Positions 7,707-16,330 of a DNA stretch of 40,836 nt are shown here, piece after piece. Position 1 is the stretch's first letter; the number at the start of each line of letters is the position of its first letter. Both the position numbers and the translations under genes were made by a program. The notes under the pieces are model-generated. The model saw only the letters and a program-made list of their open reading frames with translations, was not told where the DNA came from and made no database searches. This DNA comes from Enhydrobacter sp. (GTDB lineage Bacteria > Pseudomonadota > Alphaproteobacteria > Reyranellales > Reyranellaceae), in the NCBI GenBank assembly GCA_026126105.1, contig JAHCJV010000050.1, positions 1 to 40,836 of the forward strand, in the 5' to 3' direction.

Positions 7707-8642
7707 ATGGCGCTGCTCATCGTCAATCTCGACAAGGTCATCGGCAGCGCCGAGGCATTTCGCAAGGCCTTCGCGGACCAGCTTCCCGGCTTGCCGATTC
7801 GATTCTGGCCCGACGCGGGGGATCCGGGCGAGATCGACTATCTCGCCTTCATGCATCCCGACTTCGACAAGCTGCCGGCCTTCCCGAACCTGAAGGCGAT
7901 GTTCAGCCGGTCGGCCGGCGTGGAGGACATCGTCAAGCATCCGAAGCTGCCGAAGGTCCCGCTCGGCAAGGTGGAGCCGCCCGGCGGCGATCCGATGATG
8001 ACGGAGTACGTCGTCATGCATGTCCTGCGCCTCCATCGCGACATGCCGGCCTATCAGGCGGCCCAGGCGAACCGTGAGTGGCGCCGGGTGCCGATCGTCC
8101 GGCCCGAGCAGCGCAGGATCGGTTTCCTTGGTTTCGGCATGATGGCCAGGGCACCGGCGCTCGTCCTGCAGTCGCTGGGCTTTCCGGTTTCCGCTTGGGT
8201 TCGCTCGCCGCGAGAGGCGGCCGAGGTGCCGCTGTTCCACGGCGACGATCAGCTCGCGCGCTTTTTCGGGCAGACCGATATCGCCGTCTGCCTGCTGCCG
8301 CTGACGCCGCAGACCGAGGGCATCTTCTGCGCGCGCACCTTCGCCATGATGCCGCGCGGCGCCATGCTGGTGAATGTCGGCCGCGGCAGGCATGTGGTCG
8401 ACGAGGACCTGATCGCCGCCCTCGATTCGGGACAGTTGTCCTACGCCGCCCTGGACGCGCTCTGGCCCGAGCCTCTGCCGCGGGAGAGCCCGCTCTGGCT
8501 TCACCCCAGGGTCACGGTGATGCCGCACGTGGCGCGGCGGCCGACGGTGGTTCAGCTGGTGACCGAGGTCGCCGCGAACATCCGCAGCCTCGAAGCGGGA
8601 GGACGGCTTCTGCAGGAAGTCGACGTCGCGCAGGGCTACTGA
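7707..8642 (+). CDS. D-isomer-specific 2-hydroxyacid dehydrogenase, GhrA-like
   Basis: NAD(P)-dependent reductase of the glyoxylate/hydroxypyruvate reductase A type, 311 residues. The cofactor loop reads GFLGFGMMA (about 138-146), where the third glycine of GxGxxG is replaced by alanine. The catalytic set is present: Arg in NVGRG, Glu in WPEPLP and His in MPHVA near the C-terminus, with SPLWLHPRV typical of the GhrA branch. The gene begins 25 bases after the NlpC/P60 stop. It is followed by a hairpin and then by an alpha/beta hydrolase. It may reduce glyoxylate, hydroxypyruvate or another 2-oxoacid; substrate preference cannot be read here. Confidence 0.87.
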   Translation: MALLIVNLDKVIGSAEAFRKAFADQLPGLPIRFWPDAGDPGEIDYLAFMHPDFDKLPAFPNLKAMFSRSAGVEDIVKHPKLPKVPLGKVEPPGGDPMMTEYVVMHVLRLHRDMPAYQAAQANREWRRVPIVRPEQRRIGFLGFGMMARAPALVLQSLGFPVSAWVRSPREAAEVPLFHGDDQLARFFGQTDIAVCLLPLTPQTEGIFCARTFAMMPRGAMLVNVGRGRHVVDEDLIAALDSGQLSYAALDALWPEPLPRESPLWLHPRVTVMPHVARRPTVVQLVTEVAANIRSLEAGGRLLQEVDVAQGY

Positions 8643-8650
8643 TCGGTCAT

Positions 8651-8688
8651 GATCTTTCCTCCCCGGCTTTGCCAGGGAGGAAAGGATC
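8651..8688. terminator. Strong hairpin downstream of the 2-hydroxyacid dehydrogenase gene
   Basis: The 9-bp perfect stem TTTCCTCCC/GGGAGGAAA (8655-8663, 8675-8683) encloses an inner GGC-TTT-GCC hairpin and is flanked by GATC on both sides. It starts 9 bases after a stop codon, so it is well placed for termination or mRNA 3'-end protection. Its sequence resembles the arms of the inverted repeat at 31368-31503 (TTCCTCCC...GGGAGGAA), so it could also be a single-unit copy of that dispersed element. Confidence 0.5.
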
Positions 8689-8741
8689 ACGTGTGTCGCA
8701 ATTCCGGTCAGCGGGGCGAAGGGCGCATGCCTCAGTGCGCA

Positions 8742-8761
8742 AGTGCCGGGGACGCGGCACT
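8742..8761. other. Small hairpin upstream of the alpha/beta-hydrolase gene
   Basis: AGTGCC (8742-8747) and GGCACT (8756-8761) can pair across an 8-base loop, about 43 bases before the hydrolase start. No known riboswitch or leader was recognised. The structure may be incidental. Confidence 0.2.
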
Positions 8762-8803
8762 CTCCAGCACAGCCAAGCAAGAAGTCTGCGCAGGACGCTC
8801 GAA

Positions 8804-9571
8804 ATGGAAACTGTCGATGTCAGGGGCTTCCCCGTCGAGATTCACAAGGCGGGGTCGGGGCCGCCGCTGCTCTACCTGCATGCCGAGCAGTATTGCGAGC
8901 AGGTGAGGCCGCACCTCGACGACCTCGCGAAGACGTGGACGGTGATCGCGCCGCTTCATCCGGGCTACGGCGCCGTGTCGACTGCCGGCGACCTGCGGTC
9001 GGTCGACGATCTCGCCTATCTCTATCTCGATCTTCTCGACGTGCTGAAGCTCGACGACGTCCTGCTGGTCGGCGCGTCGCTCGGCGGGTGGATCGCGCTC
9101 GAGATGTGCGTACGCAACCACGCGCGGCTGTCGAAGCTGGTCCTCGTCTCGTCGGTGGGCGTGAAGTTCGGTGGCCGCGAAGAGCGCGACTTCGCCGATC
9201 TCTTCTACCTGCCCGACGATCAGGCCTTTCCGCTCGTCTTCGCCGACCCGAAGCGGCATGCGCCGCGCTACGCGGAGCTGTCCGCCGACCGGCTCGAGCA
9301 GCTCGCGCGCGAGCGCCACATGTTCGCGCACTATGGCTGGCGGCCCTACCTGCACAATCCCGGCTTGAGGCGCTGGCTGCACCGCGTCGACCTGCCGACG
9401 CTGGTGCTGTGGGGCGAGGCGGACGGAGTCGCCAGGCCCTCGTACGGGCGGGCGCTTGCCTCCGCGCTGCCGCGCGCGGAGCTGAAGCTCATCCCCAGCG
9501 CGGGGCACCATCCGGCCATCGAGCAGTCCGAGGCGACGATCCGCGCCATCGACGCCTTCGTGCGCAAGTGA
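8804..9571 (+). CDS. Alpha/beta hydrolase
   Basis: A 255-residue hydrolase of the classical lipase/esterase/haloalkane-hydrolase fold. The nucleophile elbow is GASLGG (about 90-95). The acid is probably the Asp in WGEADGVA, and the base is the first His of SAGHHPAIE near the C-terminus. The usual HG oxyanion dipeptide after the first strand is replaced by HAEQ (LLYLHAEQ). The start at 8804 has AGGACG 7 bases upstream and gives a standard N-terminus; the longer frame upstream is the shadow of the dehydrogenase gene. An LLM flavin oxidoreductase follows 13 bases later, so the two probably act in one catabolic route. Substrate unknown. Confidence 0.88.
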   Translation: METVDVRGFPVEIHKAGSGPPLLYLHAEQYCEQVRPHLDDLAKTWTVIAPLHPGYGAVSTAGDLRSVDDLAYLYLDLLDVLKLDDVLLVGASLGGWIALEMCVRNHARLSKLVLVSSVGVKFGGREERDFADLFYLPDDQAFPLVFADPKRHAPRYAELSADRLEQLARERHMFAHYGWRPYLHNPGLRRWLHRVDLPTLVLWGEADGVARPSYGRALASALPRAELKLIPSAGHHPAIEQSEATIRAIDAFVRK

Positions 9572-9584
9572 AGGAACGACCGAG

Positions 9585-10760
9585 ATGAAAGTCTGGCACT
9601 TCAGCGAGCTCGCCTACTATCCCGCGTGGGAAGAGCTCGGCCCGCAGCTGCGCAACGTCGTTCCGAGCCGGCTCTGCGATCCGAAAGTCGCGGCCGACCT
9701 CTACCACCGCGGCATCGACGAGTGGGCGCTGTGCGACGAGCTCGGCCTCGACATCATGGTGAACGAGCACCACGCGACCGCGACCTGCATCGACTCGGTC
9801 TGCACCATCCCGATGGCGATCCTTGCGCGCGTGACGAAGAAGGCGCGGCTGCTGTGCCTCGGCATGCCGATCGGCAACCGCTTCGATGCTGTGAGGGTCG
9901 CCGAGGAGTATTCGACCCTGGACGTGATCTCGCGCGGCCGGGTCGAGATGGGCTTCGTCAAGGGCGCGCCGTTCGAGGTCACTCCCGCCAACAGCAACCC
10001 CGCCGACCTGACGATCCGCTTCTGGGAGGCGCACGACCTCATCCTCAAGGCGATGACCACGCATGACGGTCCGTTCAACTGGGAAGGCCGCTACTTCCAG
10101 TACCGCCAGGTCAATGTCTGGCCGCGCCCCTGGCAGCAGCCGCATCCGCCGGTGTGGCTCACGGTGAACAGCCCGGAGTCGGCGCAGACCGCCGGCGAGC
10201 GCGGCTATGTCATCGGTTCGCTCAATACCGGCTATGTCCGGACGCCGGCGATCTACGAGGCCTACCGCAAAGGCGCGGCGGGCAAGGGGCGCGACGCGAC
10301 GCCCGACCGGTTCGCCTACATGGCGATGGTCGGTGTCGGCCGCAGCAAGGAGGAGGGCTACCGGCGCGCGGACCAGATCCTCGATTACACGCGCACGGCA
10401 CTGCGCGTCGGCGCCCAGTTCGCCTTTCCGCCGGGCTATCAGTCGGTCGCCGCGACGGCGCAGGCGCTGAAGATGCCCGGCTACGGCGCGGGCGTCGCCA
10501 CGCGTACGATCACGCTGCGCAACGGCCGCCAGGTCGATCCGGAGAAGGCGAGCGTCGAGGAGTTCATCGACGCCGGCATCTGCTTCGCCGGCACGCCCGA
10601 CATGGTGTTCGACCAGATGAAGGCCTTCCACGCCCATGTCGGCGGCTTCGGCCATCTGCTGATGATGGGGCAGGGCGGCCATATCAGCCACGAGGACACC
10701 GTCGACAACCTGACGATGTTCAGCAGGGAGGTCCTGCCGCGCCTCCCCGAGCTCGGGTAG
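9585..10760 (+). CDS. LLM-class flavin-dependent oxidoreductase (bacterial luciferase-like)
   Basis: A 391-residue luciferase-like monooxygenase that would use reduced flavin and oxygen. The family pattern is clear: MVNEHHATATC near residue 60, RLLCLGMPIGNRFDAVRVAEEYSTLD, the SRGRVEMGFVKG segment and PHPPVWLTVNSPES. AAGGAA lies 10 bases ahead of the ATG. It follows the alpha/beta hydrolase by 13 bases and almost certainly shares its transcript. It does not carry its own flavin reductase, and none is seen in the window. The oxidised compound is unknown. It is one of four LLM proteins here, but not closely alike in sequence to the NtaA-type pair at 32-37 kb. Confidence 0.92.
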   Translation: MKVWHFSELAYYPAWEELGPQLRNVVPSRLCDPKVAADLYHRGIDEWALCDELGLDIMVNEHHATATCIDSVCTIPMAILARVTKKARLLCLGMPIGNRFDAVRVAEEYSTLDVISRGRVEMGFVKGAPFEVTPANSNPADLTIRFWEAHDLILKAMTTHDGPFNWEGRYFQYRQVNVWPRPWQQPHPPVWLTVNSPESAQTAGERGYVIGSLNTGYVRTPAIYEAYRKGAAGKGRDATPDRFAYMAMVGVGRSKEEGYRRADQILDYTRTALRVGAQFAFPPGYQSVAATAQALKMPGYGAGVATRTITLRNGRQVDPEKASVEEFIDAGICFAGTPDMVFDQMKAFHAHVGGFGHLLMMGQGGHISHEDTVDNLTMFSREVLPRLPELG

Positions 10761-10778
10761 GGACATTGGCGGTCGTGA

Positions 10779-11105
10779 GGTCCTTCGCTGCGCTCGGGAC
10801 GACAGGATTGCTGTCATCCTCAGAGCTTGTGAATCTTTCGACCGGCGGTGAGTCGAGGCGGTCGGGCAACACACCAACCCTCATCCTGAGGAGCGTAGCG
10901 TAGCGAAGCGTCTCGAAGGATGGCGACACGAAGGACGGGGCGAAAGTCGTTGCGGACGTGGAAGTTTGCGAGGTCAGTATGTGTTTGCCACCCTTCGAGA
11001 CGCTTCGCTTCGCTACGCTCCTCAGGGTGAGGTTCGGAGGTGGCAAGCGGAAAGGAAGAGATCTGAGTGGCAATCATTCACAAACTCTGAGCGCAGCGAA
11101 GGATC
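10779..11105. repeat. Nested composite inverted repeat (two families)
   Basis: The outer arms are GGTCCTTCGCTGCGCTC (10779-10795) and GAGCGCAGCGAAGGATC (11089-11105). Just inside are CAGAGCTTGTGAAT (10821-10834) and ATTCACAAACTCTG (11076-11089), one mismatch when inverted. In the centre two arms of about 46 bases (10877-10922 and 10988-11033) are inverted copies with about four differences, separated by 65 unlike bases. The left central arm includes CCTCATCCTGAGGAGCG and GCGTCTCGAAGGATGG. A small GACAG/CTGTC hairpin lies at 10801-10815. A second copy of the central pair is at 22173-22320. Confidence 0.9.
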
Positions 11106-11185
11106 TCGCCGAACGAACGGACAAGGGCCGCATGCTGGTGTGAGGTTTCTCTAAACCTCGCGCTATGGCGCGGCCGTAAAGCCAT

Positions 11186-11215
11186 TTGAACATACCTGCG
11201 GCATAGACCTAAAAT
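11186..11215 (+). promoter_or_regulatory. Candidate sigma70-type promoter of the RTX gene
   Basis: TTGAAC (11186-11191) and TAAAAT (11210-11215) are separated by 18 bases, 64 bases before the RTX start codon. The -10 box matches consensus at five of six positions, the -35 at four. It lies in the only A/T-rich patch of this interval. The gene also has the strong ribosome site GGGGGGAG about 3 bases before its ATG. Confidence 0.4.
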
Positions 11216-11278
11216 GCCGGAGGGGATGGTTCGGTCTGCGCGGGCGTTCGTGCGCGAGCCCTACCGTCGGGGGGAGCA

Positions 11279-13879
11279 ATGGCGACAACATCGATGAACT
11301 TCACGCTGAGCAGCACCCTGCTCGGCAATCTCACCAAGGGCGGCTCCGGCAACGGCGCCTATGTCTTTGCCTTCGCGTTCGACGGCAACGGCAACCTCCT
11401 GGGATCGAGCACGCTGCTCAACAGCGGCGTGGCGGCCTCCACCTCGTTGCAGCTTGCCAACGGCTCGACCGTCTCCGGCGGCAACGTCATCGTCGTGACG
11501 CAGCAGGTCGGCAAGGGCAACACGAGCACGCTGCCGAGCACGGTGAAAGCCATCGGCGACCTGCTGAATACGCAGACCGCCACGCAGCTCAACTATCGCT
11601 ACGATGCGATCGAGTTCACGCTGCTCAACACCGGCTCCGACGTCGCCGACCTCACCAACATCGTGCAGTTCGGCGCGCCGATCTCGCTGTCCGTCACCTA
11701 CAGCGACGGCACGACCCAGACGCGCGGCTACTCGGTGAGCGGCAAGTCGATCGTGAACAAGCTCACGGATCTGTCGCCGCCGGGCAAGCAGAACTACCCG
11801 TGGGCGAAGGGTGGCCCGCTCACCGGCCAGCGCGAGACGCTCGGCCTCGCCAACAACGTCAATCCCAATCCGCTGAACGTGTCGAGCGACTGGAAGAGCT
11901 ACGTCTCCGGGTTCACCGGCATCGTGAACAGCGTCTATCTGTCGGCCTACTTCAACGACACCGGCATGCTGTCGCTCTACAAGGTGGTCTACGACAAGTC
12001 GAACAAGGTTTTCTGGCTCAATCCGGTGAGCCTCGGCAAGTCCGTGCCGACGACGACCGACTCGATCAAGATCCCGTACAACTCGCTCACGCAGAACATC
12101 TACACACAGACCGGTTCGCTCAGCGTCTATACGGACATGAACGGGAAGCTGATCGAGACCTACTCGACCTTCACGCCGAATAACGCCTGGGGCCAGATCA
12201 CCCGGTCCCTCGTCTCCGGTTTCGACGCCGGCATGTGGGGCGGCAGCGCCAAGTCCCTCAATCCTCTCGTCTCGGGCAAGATCGACCTGAACCAGACCTG
12301 GAACTGGAGCGCGCCCTACACCTATCAGGCCATAACGGCGCCGGACGGCACCAAGAACTTCGGCTACAAGAATTCGATCGGCATGGGGACCGGCACCGTC
12401 GGCGACCCCAATCGCAAGATGTACTACGACCCGTTCGCCGCGGTTTTCGTGAAGTACAGCAACGCCTATGGCTACAGCTATTCGGACCTTCTGTCCGAAG
12501 GCGGCGGCATCAACCCGTCGCTCAGCATCTTCGATCCCGGCACCAACAGCGACGTGTCGAAGATCGACGTCAAGCTGTTCGACCTCAACGAGACTCCGAC
12601 CGGCTATACGGACCCCGGCTTTCCCTACGTTGCCCCGTCGGGATCGACCTACAACGCCGCGGACACGAGCAGCACCGACCAGTTCCTGTTCGATTTCTCG
12701 CTCGGCAGCTATTTTCCGGTTTCCGGCGTCCCGATCACCTTCAGCTTCTATGCGCCGGGCGACAGCCAGGCCAAGAACAACTTCGTCAGCTTCTCCCTGC
12801 CGACCGGCACGACGCAGGGAAAGGACTACCAGCAGAGCTTCACCGTCACCGGCAAACCGGGCAAGTGGACGCTGCAGGCCAACGGCTACAGCGGCTCGCC
12901 GGGTTTCCTGCTGATAAGCAATGTGCCGGTGACCAAGAATGGCTCGACCGGCTGGTACCAGATGACGATCGGCACCGGCAGCCTCGCCAAGACCTACAAC
13001 ATGTACGTCGACTCGAGTTCCTCGTCGCCGACCAGCCACATCAGCTCCGCCGTGGTCGACGGCGGCGCCCTCGCGCAGCTGATCCCCAACCAGGCCAACC
13101 AGGTCAAGTTCAGCTTCGATCCGTCGGGCAACGTCACCTACAGCCCGTACTACTTTTCGTCGCCGAACGCGCAGGTCGGCGGGGCCCGCGCGGACAGGCT
13201 GGCGAGCGTCGCGGGCGCCGAGCTTCTGGCGGGCGGGTCCGGCAATGACTTCTACGAGATCGACGACAGCGCGGACCAGGTGGTCGAAGTGTCCGGCGAC
13301 GGCAAGGACAAGGTCTTCGCGAGCGTCGACTATGCCCTCGCGGCCGGCCAGTCGATGGAGGTGCTGCGCGCCAGTGTCGGGACGACCGGCCTGATCCTGA
13401 GCGGCAACGAGCTCGGCAACAGGATCGTCGGCCGGAAGGGGGACGATACGCTGGACGGCGGCCGCGGAGCCGACGAGCTGATCGGCAACGGGGGCGAGGA
13501 CATTCTGAACGGCGGTGCCGGAAACGACATACTGGACGGCGGCAACCGAAGCGACATGCTGGCCGGCGGAGTCGGCGAGGACATCTTCCGCTTCAGCACA
13601 CCGCTGGTTGCGGGCAACGTCGACACGATCGCGGATTTCGGTGCCGGCGATTCGATCGAGCTGGATCACACCGTCTTCGACGGACTGGCTCCCGGGCAGC
13701 TCGGCGCCTCCGGCTTTGCCTTCGACACGGCCACCGGCGCGGGTCCGCAGATCGTCTACGACCAGATCGCCGGCGCGCTGTTTTTCGACAGCAACGGTGC
13801 GGCGGCGGGCGGTGCGACCCAGTTCGCGTCGCTCACCGGCGCCCCCGGTCTCGACGCTTCCGATATCAAGGTGATCTGA
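11279..13879 (+). CDS. Large RTX-type secreted protein with a possible beta-1,3-glucanase-like body
   Basis: An 866-residue acidic, Gly/Ser/Asn-rich protein with no N-terminal signal peptide, as expected for a type I secretion substrate. RTX nonapeptides lie at about 719-770 (GRKGDDTLDGG, GGEDILNGG, GAGNDILDGG), followed by a conserved C-terminal region FRFSTPLVAGNVDTIADFG that fits the secretion module. The N-terminal two thirds are not simple repeats. The segments AIEFTLLNTGSDVADL, VQFGAPISLSVTY and NAYGYSYSDLL recall GH64/thaumatin-like beta-1,3-glucanases; this is a tentative reading, and the catalytic acids were not assigned. Only one cluster of RTX motifs is present, so calcium-driven folding would act on the tail. 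No type I secretion genes lie in the window. Confidence 0.85.
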   Translation: MATTSMNFTLSSTLLGNLTKGGSGNGAYVFAFAFDGNGNLLGSSTLLNSGVAASTSLQLANGSTVSGGNVIVVTQQVGKGNTSTLPSTVKAIGDLLNTQTATQLNYRYDAIEFTLLNTGSDVADLTNIVQFGAPISLSVTYSDGTTQTRGYSVSGKSIVNKLTDLSPPGKQNYPWAKGGPLTGQRETLGLANNVNPNPLNVSSDWKSYVSGFTGIVNSVYLSAYFNDTGMLSLYKVVYDKSNKVFWLNPVSLGKSVPTTTDSIKIPYNSLTQNIYTQTGSLSVYTDMNGKLIETYSTFTPNNAWGQITRSLVSGFDAGMWGGSAKSLNPLVSGKIDLNQTWNWSAPYTYQAITAPDGTKNFGYKNSIGMGTGTVGDPNRKMYYDPFAAVFVKYSNAYGYSYSDLLSEGGGINPSLSIFDPGTNSDVSKIDVKLFDLNETPTGYTDPGFPYVAPSGSTYNAADTSSTDQFLFDFSLGSYFPVSGVPITFSFYAPGDSQAKNNFVSFSLPTGTTQGKDYQQSFTVTGKPGKWTLQANGYSGSPGFLLISNVPVTKNGSTGWYQMTIGTGSLAKTYNMYVDSSSSSPTSHISSAVVDGGALAQLIPNQANQVKFSFDPSGNVTYSPYYFSSPNAQVGGARADRLASVAGAELLAGGSGNDFYEIDDSADQVVEVSGDGKDKVFASVDYALAAGQSMEVLRASVGTTGLILSGNELGNRIVGRKGDDTLDGGRGADELIGNGGEDILNGGAGNDILDGGNRSDMLAGGVGEDIFRFSTPLVAGNVDTIADFGAGDSIELDHTVFDGLAPGQLGASGFAFDTATGAGPQIVYDQIAGALFFDSNGAAAGGATQFASLTGAPGLDASDIKVI

Positions 13880-13916
13880 GCGATCTTCCGCCCGAGGAGG
13901 CAGCGACCGGCAACAC

Positions 13917-14915
13917 CTACGCCGGCTTGCGCAGCGCGGCGAGCAACGGCAGCGCTTCCGCCGCGAAACGCTCGATCTGACGGTCGCGCTCCTCGTAGGG
14001 CCCGACGAAATCGAGGATGACGTGGCGGGCCCCGGCGTCGTGGAAGCGCATGATGGTTTCCGCGACCTGTTGCGGGGTGCCGAGCGCGCAGTAGCGCTGG
14101 GCGGCCTTGCGGAAGTCCATGCCGTAGCGCTGGCTGAGGGTCACGGTCGCGGCATCGAGCGCCTTGTCGTAGGTGTCGTCGATCCGCGTGAACAGCAGAT
14201 GGGCCGTCCCGAATCCGCGGTCGATCACCCGCCCGGCCGCCGCAGCGGCCGCGGCGATCTTCTCCAGTCCCTCGCGGAACATCTCCGGCGTGATGACGTA
14301 GGACATCCAGCCGTCGGTCGTGCGGCCGATGCGGCGGAGCGCGGCATCCGTGCGGCCGCCGCACCAGATCGGCGGGCCGCCCGCCTGGCGCGGCGGCGGC
14401 TGCATCGTCACGCCCTCGAACCGGAAGAAGCGACCGTCATGAGTCGCGGGCTGCCCGGTCCACAGCTTGCGGATCACCGCGATGCTCTCGTCGAGCCGGG
14501 CGCCGCGCTCCTTGACCGGAACGCCGCAGGCTTCGAACTCCCTGGCAAACTCGCCGCCCACGCCCACGCCGAAGATGAAGCGGCCCTCGGTCAGGTGATC
14601 GAGGGTCGAGACCTGCTTGGCCGTGGGCGTGGGATGGCGCAGCGGCACCAGGTAGACGCCCGTGCCGAACACCAGCCGGCGGCTGATCACGGCCGCCTGG
14701 GCGAGCTGCAGCAGCGGGTCGAAGATCGGGATGTGGAACGAGATGTGGTCGCCGACCCACAGCGAATCGTAGCCGCTGCGGTCGACAAGCTCGACCACCG
14801 TCCGGAGCTCGTCGATCGTCGGCAGCCAGGGGCCGACCGCCGGCTCGGTGCGACGGTGGATGGTCTGGACGCCGATCTGCAGGCGCTCGTCCAGGGGCAA
14901 GCCGATGTCGTTCAT
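13917..14915 (-). CDS. LLM-class flavin-dependent oxidoreductase (F420/FMN type)
   Basis: A 332-residue TIM-barrel oxidoreductase of the luciferase-like superfamily. Typical segments are GYDSLWVGDHISF (about 49-61), FGTGVYLVPLRHP, STLDHLTEGRFIFGVGVGGE (about 104-122), the substrate-contact part GGPPIWCGGRTDAAL and the tail GTPQQVAETIMRF. The length and pattern are those of the shorter F420-like branch, distinct from the NtaA-type enzymes downstream. The start has GAGGG about 3 bases upstream. It is convergent with the RTX gene (37 bases apart) and divergent from the CmcJ-like gene (137 bases). Cofactor choice between FMN and F420 cannot be decided by eye. Confidence 0.9.
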   Translation of the reverse strand: MNDIGLPLDERLQIGVQTIHRRTEPAVGPWLPTIDELRTVVELVDRSGYDSLWVGDHISFHIPIFDPLLQLAQAAVISRRLVFGTGVYLVPLRHPTPTAKQVSTLDHLTEGRFIFGVGVGGEFAREFEACGVPVKERGARLDESIAVIRKLWTGQPATHDGRFFRFEGVTMQPPPRQAGGPPIWCGGRTDAALRRIGRTTDGWMSYVITPEMFREGLEKIAAAAAAAGRVIDRGFGTAHLLFTRIDDTYDKALDAATVTLSQRYGMDFRKAAQRYCALGTPQQVAETIMRFHDAGARHVILDFVGPYEERDRQIERFAAEALPLLAALRKPA

Positions 14916-15052
14916 GATCCCTCACCAGGTGGCAGAACGACGACATAGCACCGGGGTTCGCATGACTTAAGCTCATCTTCCGGACGAAATACATGTTCTG
15001 GAAAGTGCCGGATGCGCATGCCACTTTCAGTCCAACAAACCGGAGGTGCGCC

Positions 15053-16330
15053 ATGAGCCAACTCGAACGGGTCGATAACCTGAAGGCTGACGCTGCGATT
15101 GCCTCGTCGGTCTACGTGCCGACGCTGCAGCGCACGGAGGGCCAGCCGCCGCCCGTCGCGGCGAACGGCGGCCTGTCCTATATGTCGTTCGACCGCGACG
15201 GCGATGCGGGAACAACCAAGGCGATCGAGGATGCGCTCGCCGAGATCGCGAGCGGCGAGAGCCAGCGCGTCATCGACATGATCGACAACGCGCCTCCCGG
15301 GCCGATCAGGACCAAGTGGGGTCTGGCGTTCCGCGACTACGACGAGTGCGTGAAGTACATCCGCGAGTCCAACAGCATCAAGGCCCCCGAGGGCGGCGTG
15401 GCGCTGCCCCTGGCCTATACGGTGCACGAGCGGCCGAGCTACTCGATCGTGCCGTCCAATGCCCTGTGGCGCGATCCGGGGCGCGGCGAGATCGCCGCGG
15501 TCCTGCAGCGCAACGAGGAGGACAACCGGCGGCGCAACCTCTACTTCCCGCAGGTCCTGCGCGACGCACGGCGCATCGGCGAATATTATCCGGGCCTTTC
15601 GCCCGAGAGCCCGGAGAGCATGGACCGCCTGGGCGTCTCGCTGGCGCATATCGAGTCGAAGTGCTCGAACTTCTACGACTCGGCGGAGGTCGAGCGGGTG
15701 TTCTATCCCGAGATCGAGAAGCTCCTTCTCGACTTCTTCCCCGGCTCGACCGATGCCCTGGTCTACAACCACGATGTGTTCGACAAGGACTACACGGGCG
15801 ACCGCACGGAAGACCAGGACAACAAGAACCCGGGCGTGAACGCCCGCTACGTCAACCTCGTGCACAACGACCTGAACGACAACAGCGGGCGCGTGCGCTG
15901 CCGCGAGCTGCTCACCAGGAACCTGCGCAACTTCGGCCGCACGCAGAACTACACGGAGGAGGAGGCGGACGCGAAGATGTCGCGCCGCTTCATGTCGATC
16001 AATCTCGCCAAGCCGATGGAGACGGTCGAGCAGTTCCCGTTCGTGCTCTGCGCCTGGCCGTCCTTCGCCGACCAGCCCTACATCAACAACTACCGCATCT
16101 ACGACGACCGCGTCGGCGAGACCACGCGCTTCACCTATCGCCCGACACACGAGTGGTACTGGTTCCCCAAGCAGAAGCCGACCGAAGTATCGATGCTGAA
16201 GTGCTACGACTCGATCACCGACGGCTCGGTCTCGCGCTGGTCCTTCCACACCGCCTGCATCGACCCGACCGCACCGGCCGATGCGCGCTGCCGCAAGAAC
16301 GTCGTCGTGCGGGCGTACGTCTTCTTCTAG
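15053..16330 (+). CDS. CmcJ/NvfI-family oxidoreductase (putative Fe(II)/2-oxoglutarate-type oxygenase)
   Basis: A 425-residue protein whose C-terminal 300 residues match the family of CmcJ (cephamycin 7-alpha methoxylation) and the fungal enzymes NvfI and AsaB. The metal motif HND is at 271-273, with distal histidine H399 in SFHTACIDP and R420 in VVRAYVFF as candidate 2-oxoglutarate anchor. Other family landmarks are INLAKPMETVEQFPFVLC (316-333), EWYWFPKQKPTEVSMLKCYDS (367-387) and the AEVERVFYPEIEKLL helix. The ATG at 15053 follows GGAGG by 6 bases. About 110 extra residues at the N-terminus are not recognised. The substrate is unknown; it may modify a small molecule together with the divergent LLM enzyme, but that is inference. 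Confidence 0.85.
   Translation: MSQLERVDNLKADAAIASSVYVPTLQRTEGQPPPVAANGGLSYMSFDRDGDAGTTKAIEDALAEIASGESQRVIDMIDNAPPGPIRTKWGLAFRDYDECVKYIRESNSIKAPEGGVALPLAYTVHERPSYSIVPSNALWRDPGRGEIAAVLQRNEEDNRRRNLYFPQVLRDARRIGEYYPGLSPESPESMDRLGVSLAHIESKCSNFYDSAEVERVFYPEIEKLLLDFFPGSTDALVYNHDVFDKDYTGDRTEDQDNKNPGVNARYVNLVHNDLNDNSGRVRCRELLTRNLRNFGRTQNYTEEEADAKMSRRFMSINLAKPMETVEQFPFVLCAWPSFADQPYINNYRIYDDRVGETTRFTYRPTHEWYWFPKQKPTEVSMLKCYDSITDGSVSRWSFHTACIDPTAPADARCRKNVVVRAYVFF

Larger units (their letters stand above)
10761..11278. other. Gene-free interval of 518 bases with nested inverted repeats and a promoter
   Basis: No credible gene was found here. It holds the nested repeat element listed separately (10779-11105) and then the candidate promoter and ribosome site of the RTX gene. 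Short open frames inside it are made of repeat sequence and have no ribosome sites or family resemblance. Confidence 0.7.

Noticed and set aside
11261..13669. 802-codon open frame on the minus strand
   Set aside because: Mirror image of the RTX gene; biased composition (Val, Arg, Ala, Asp) and no ribosome site or domain.
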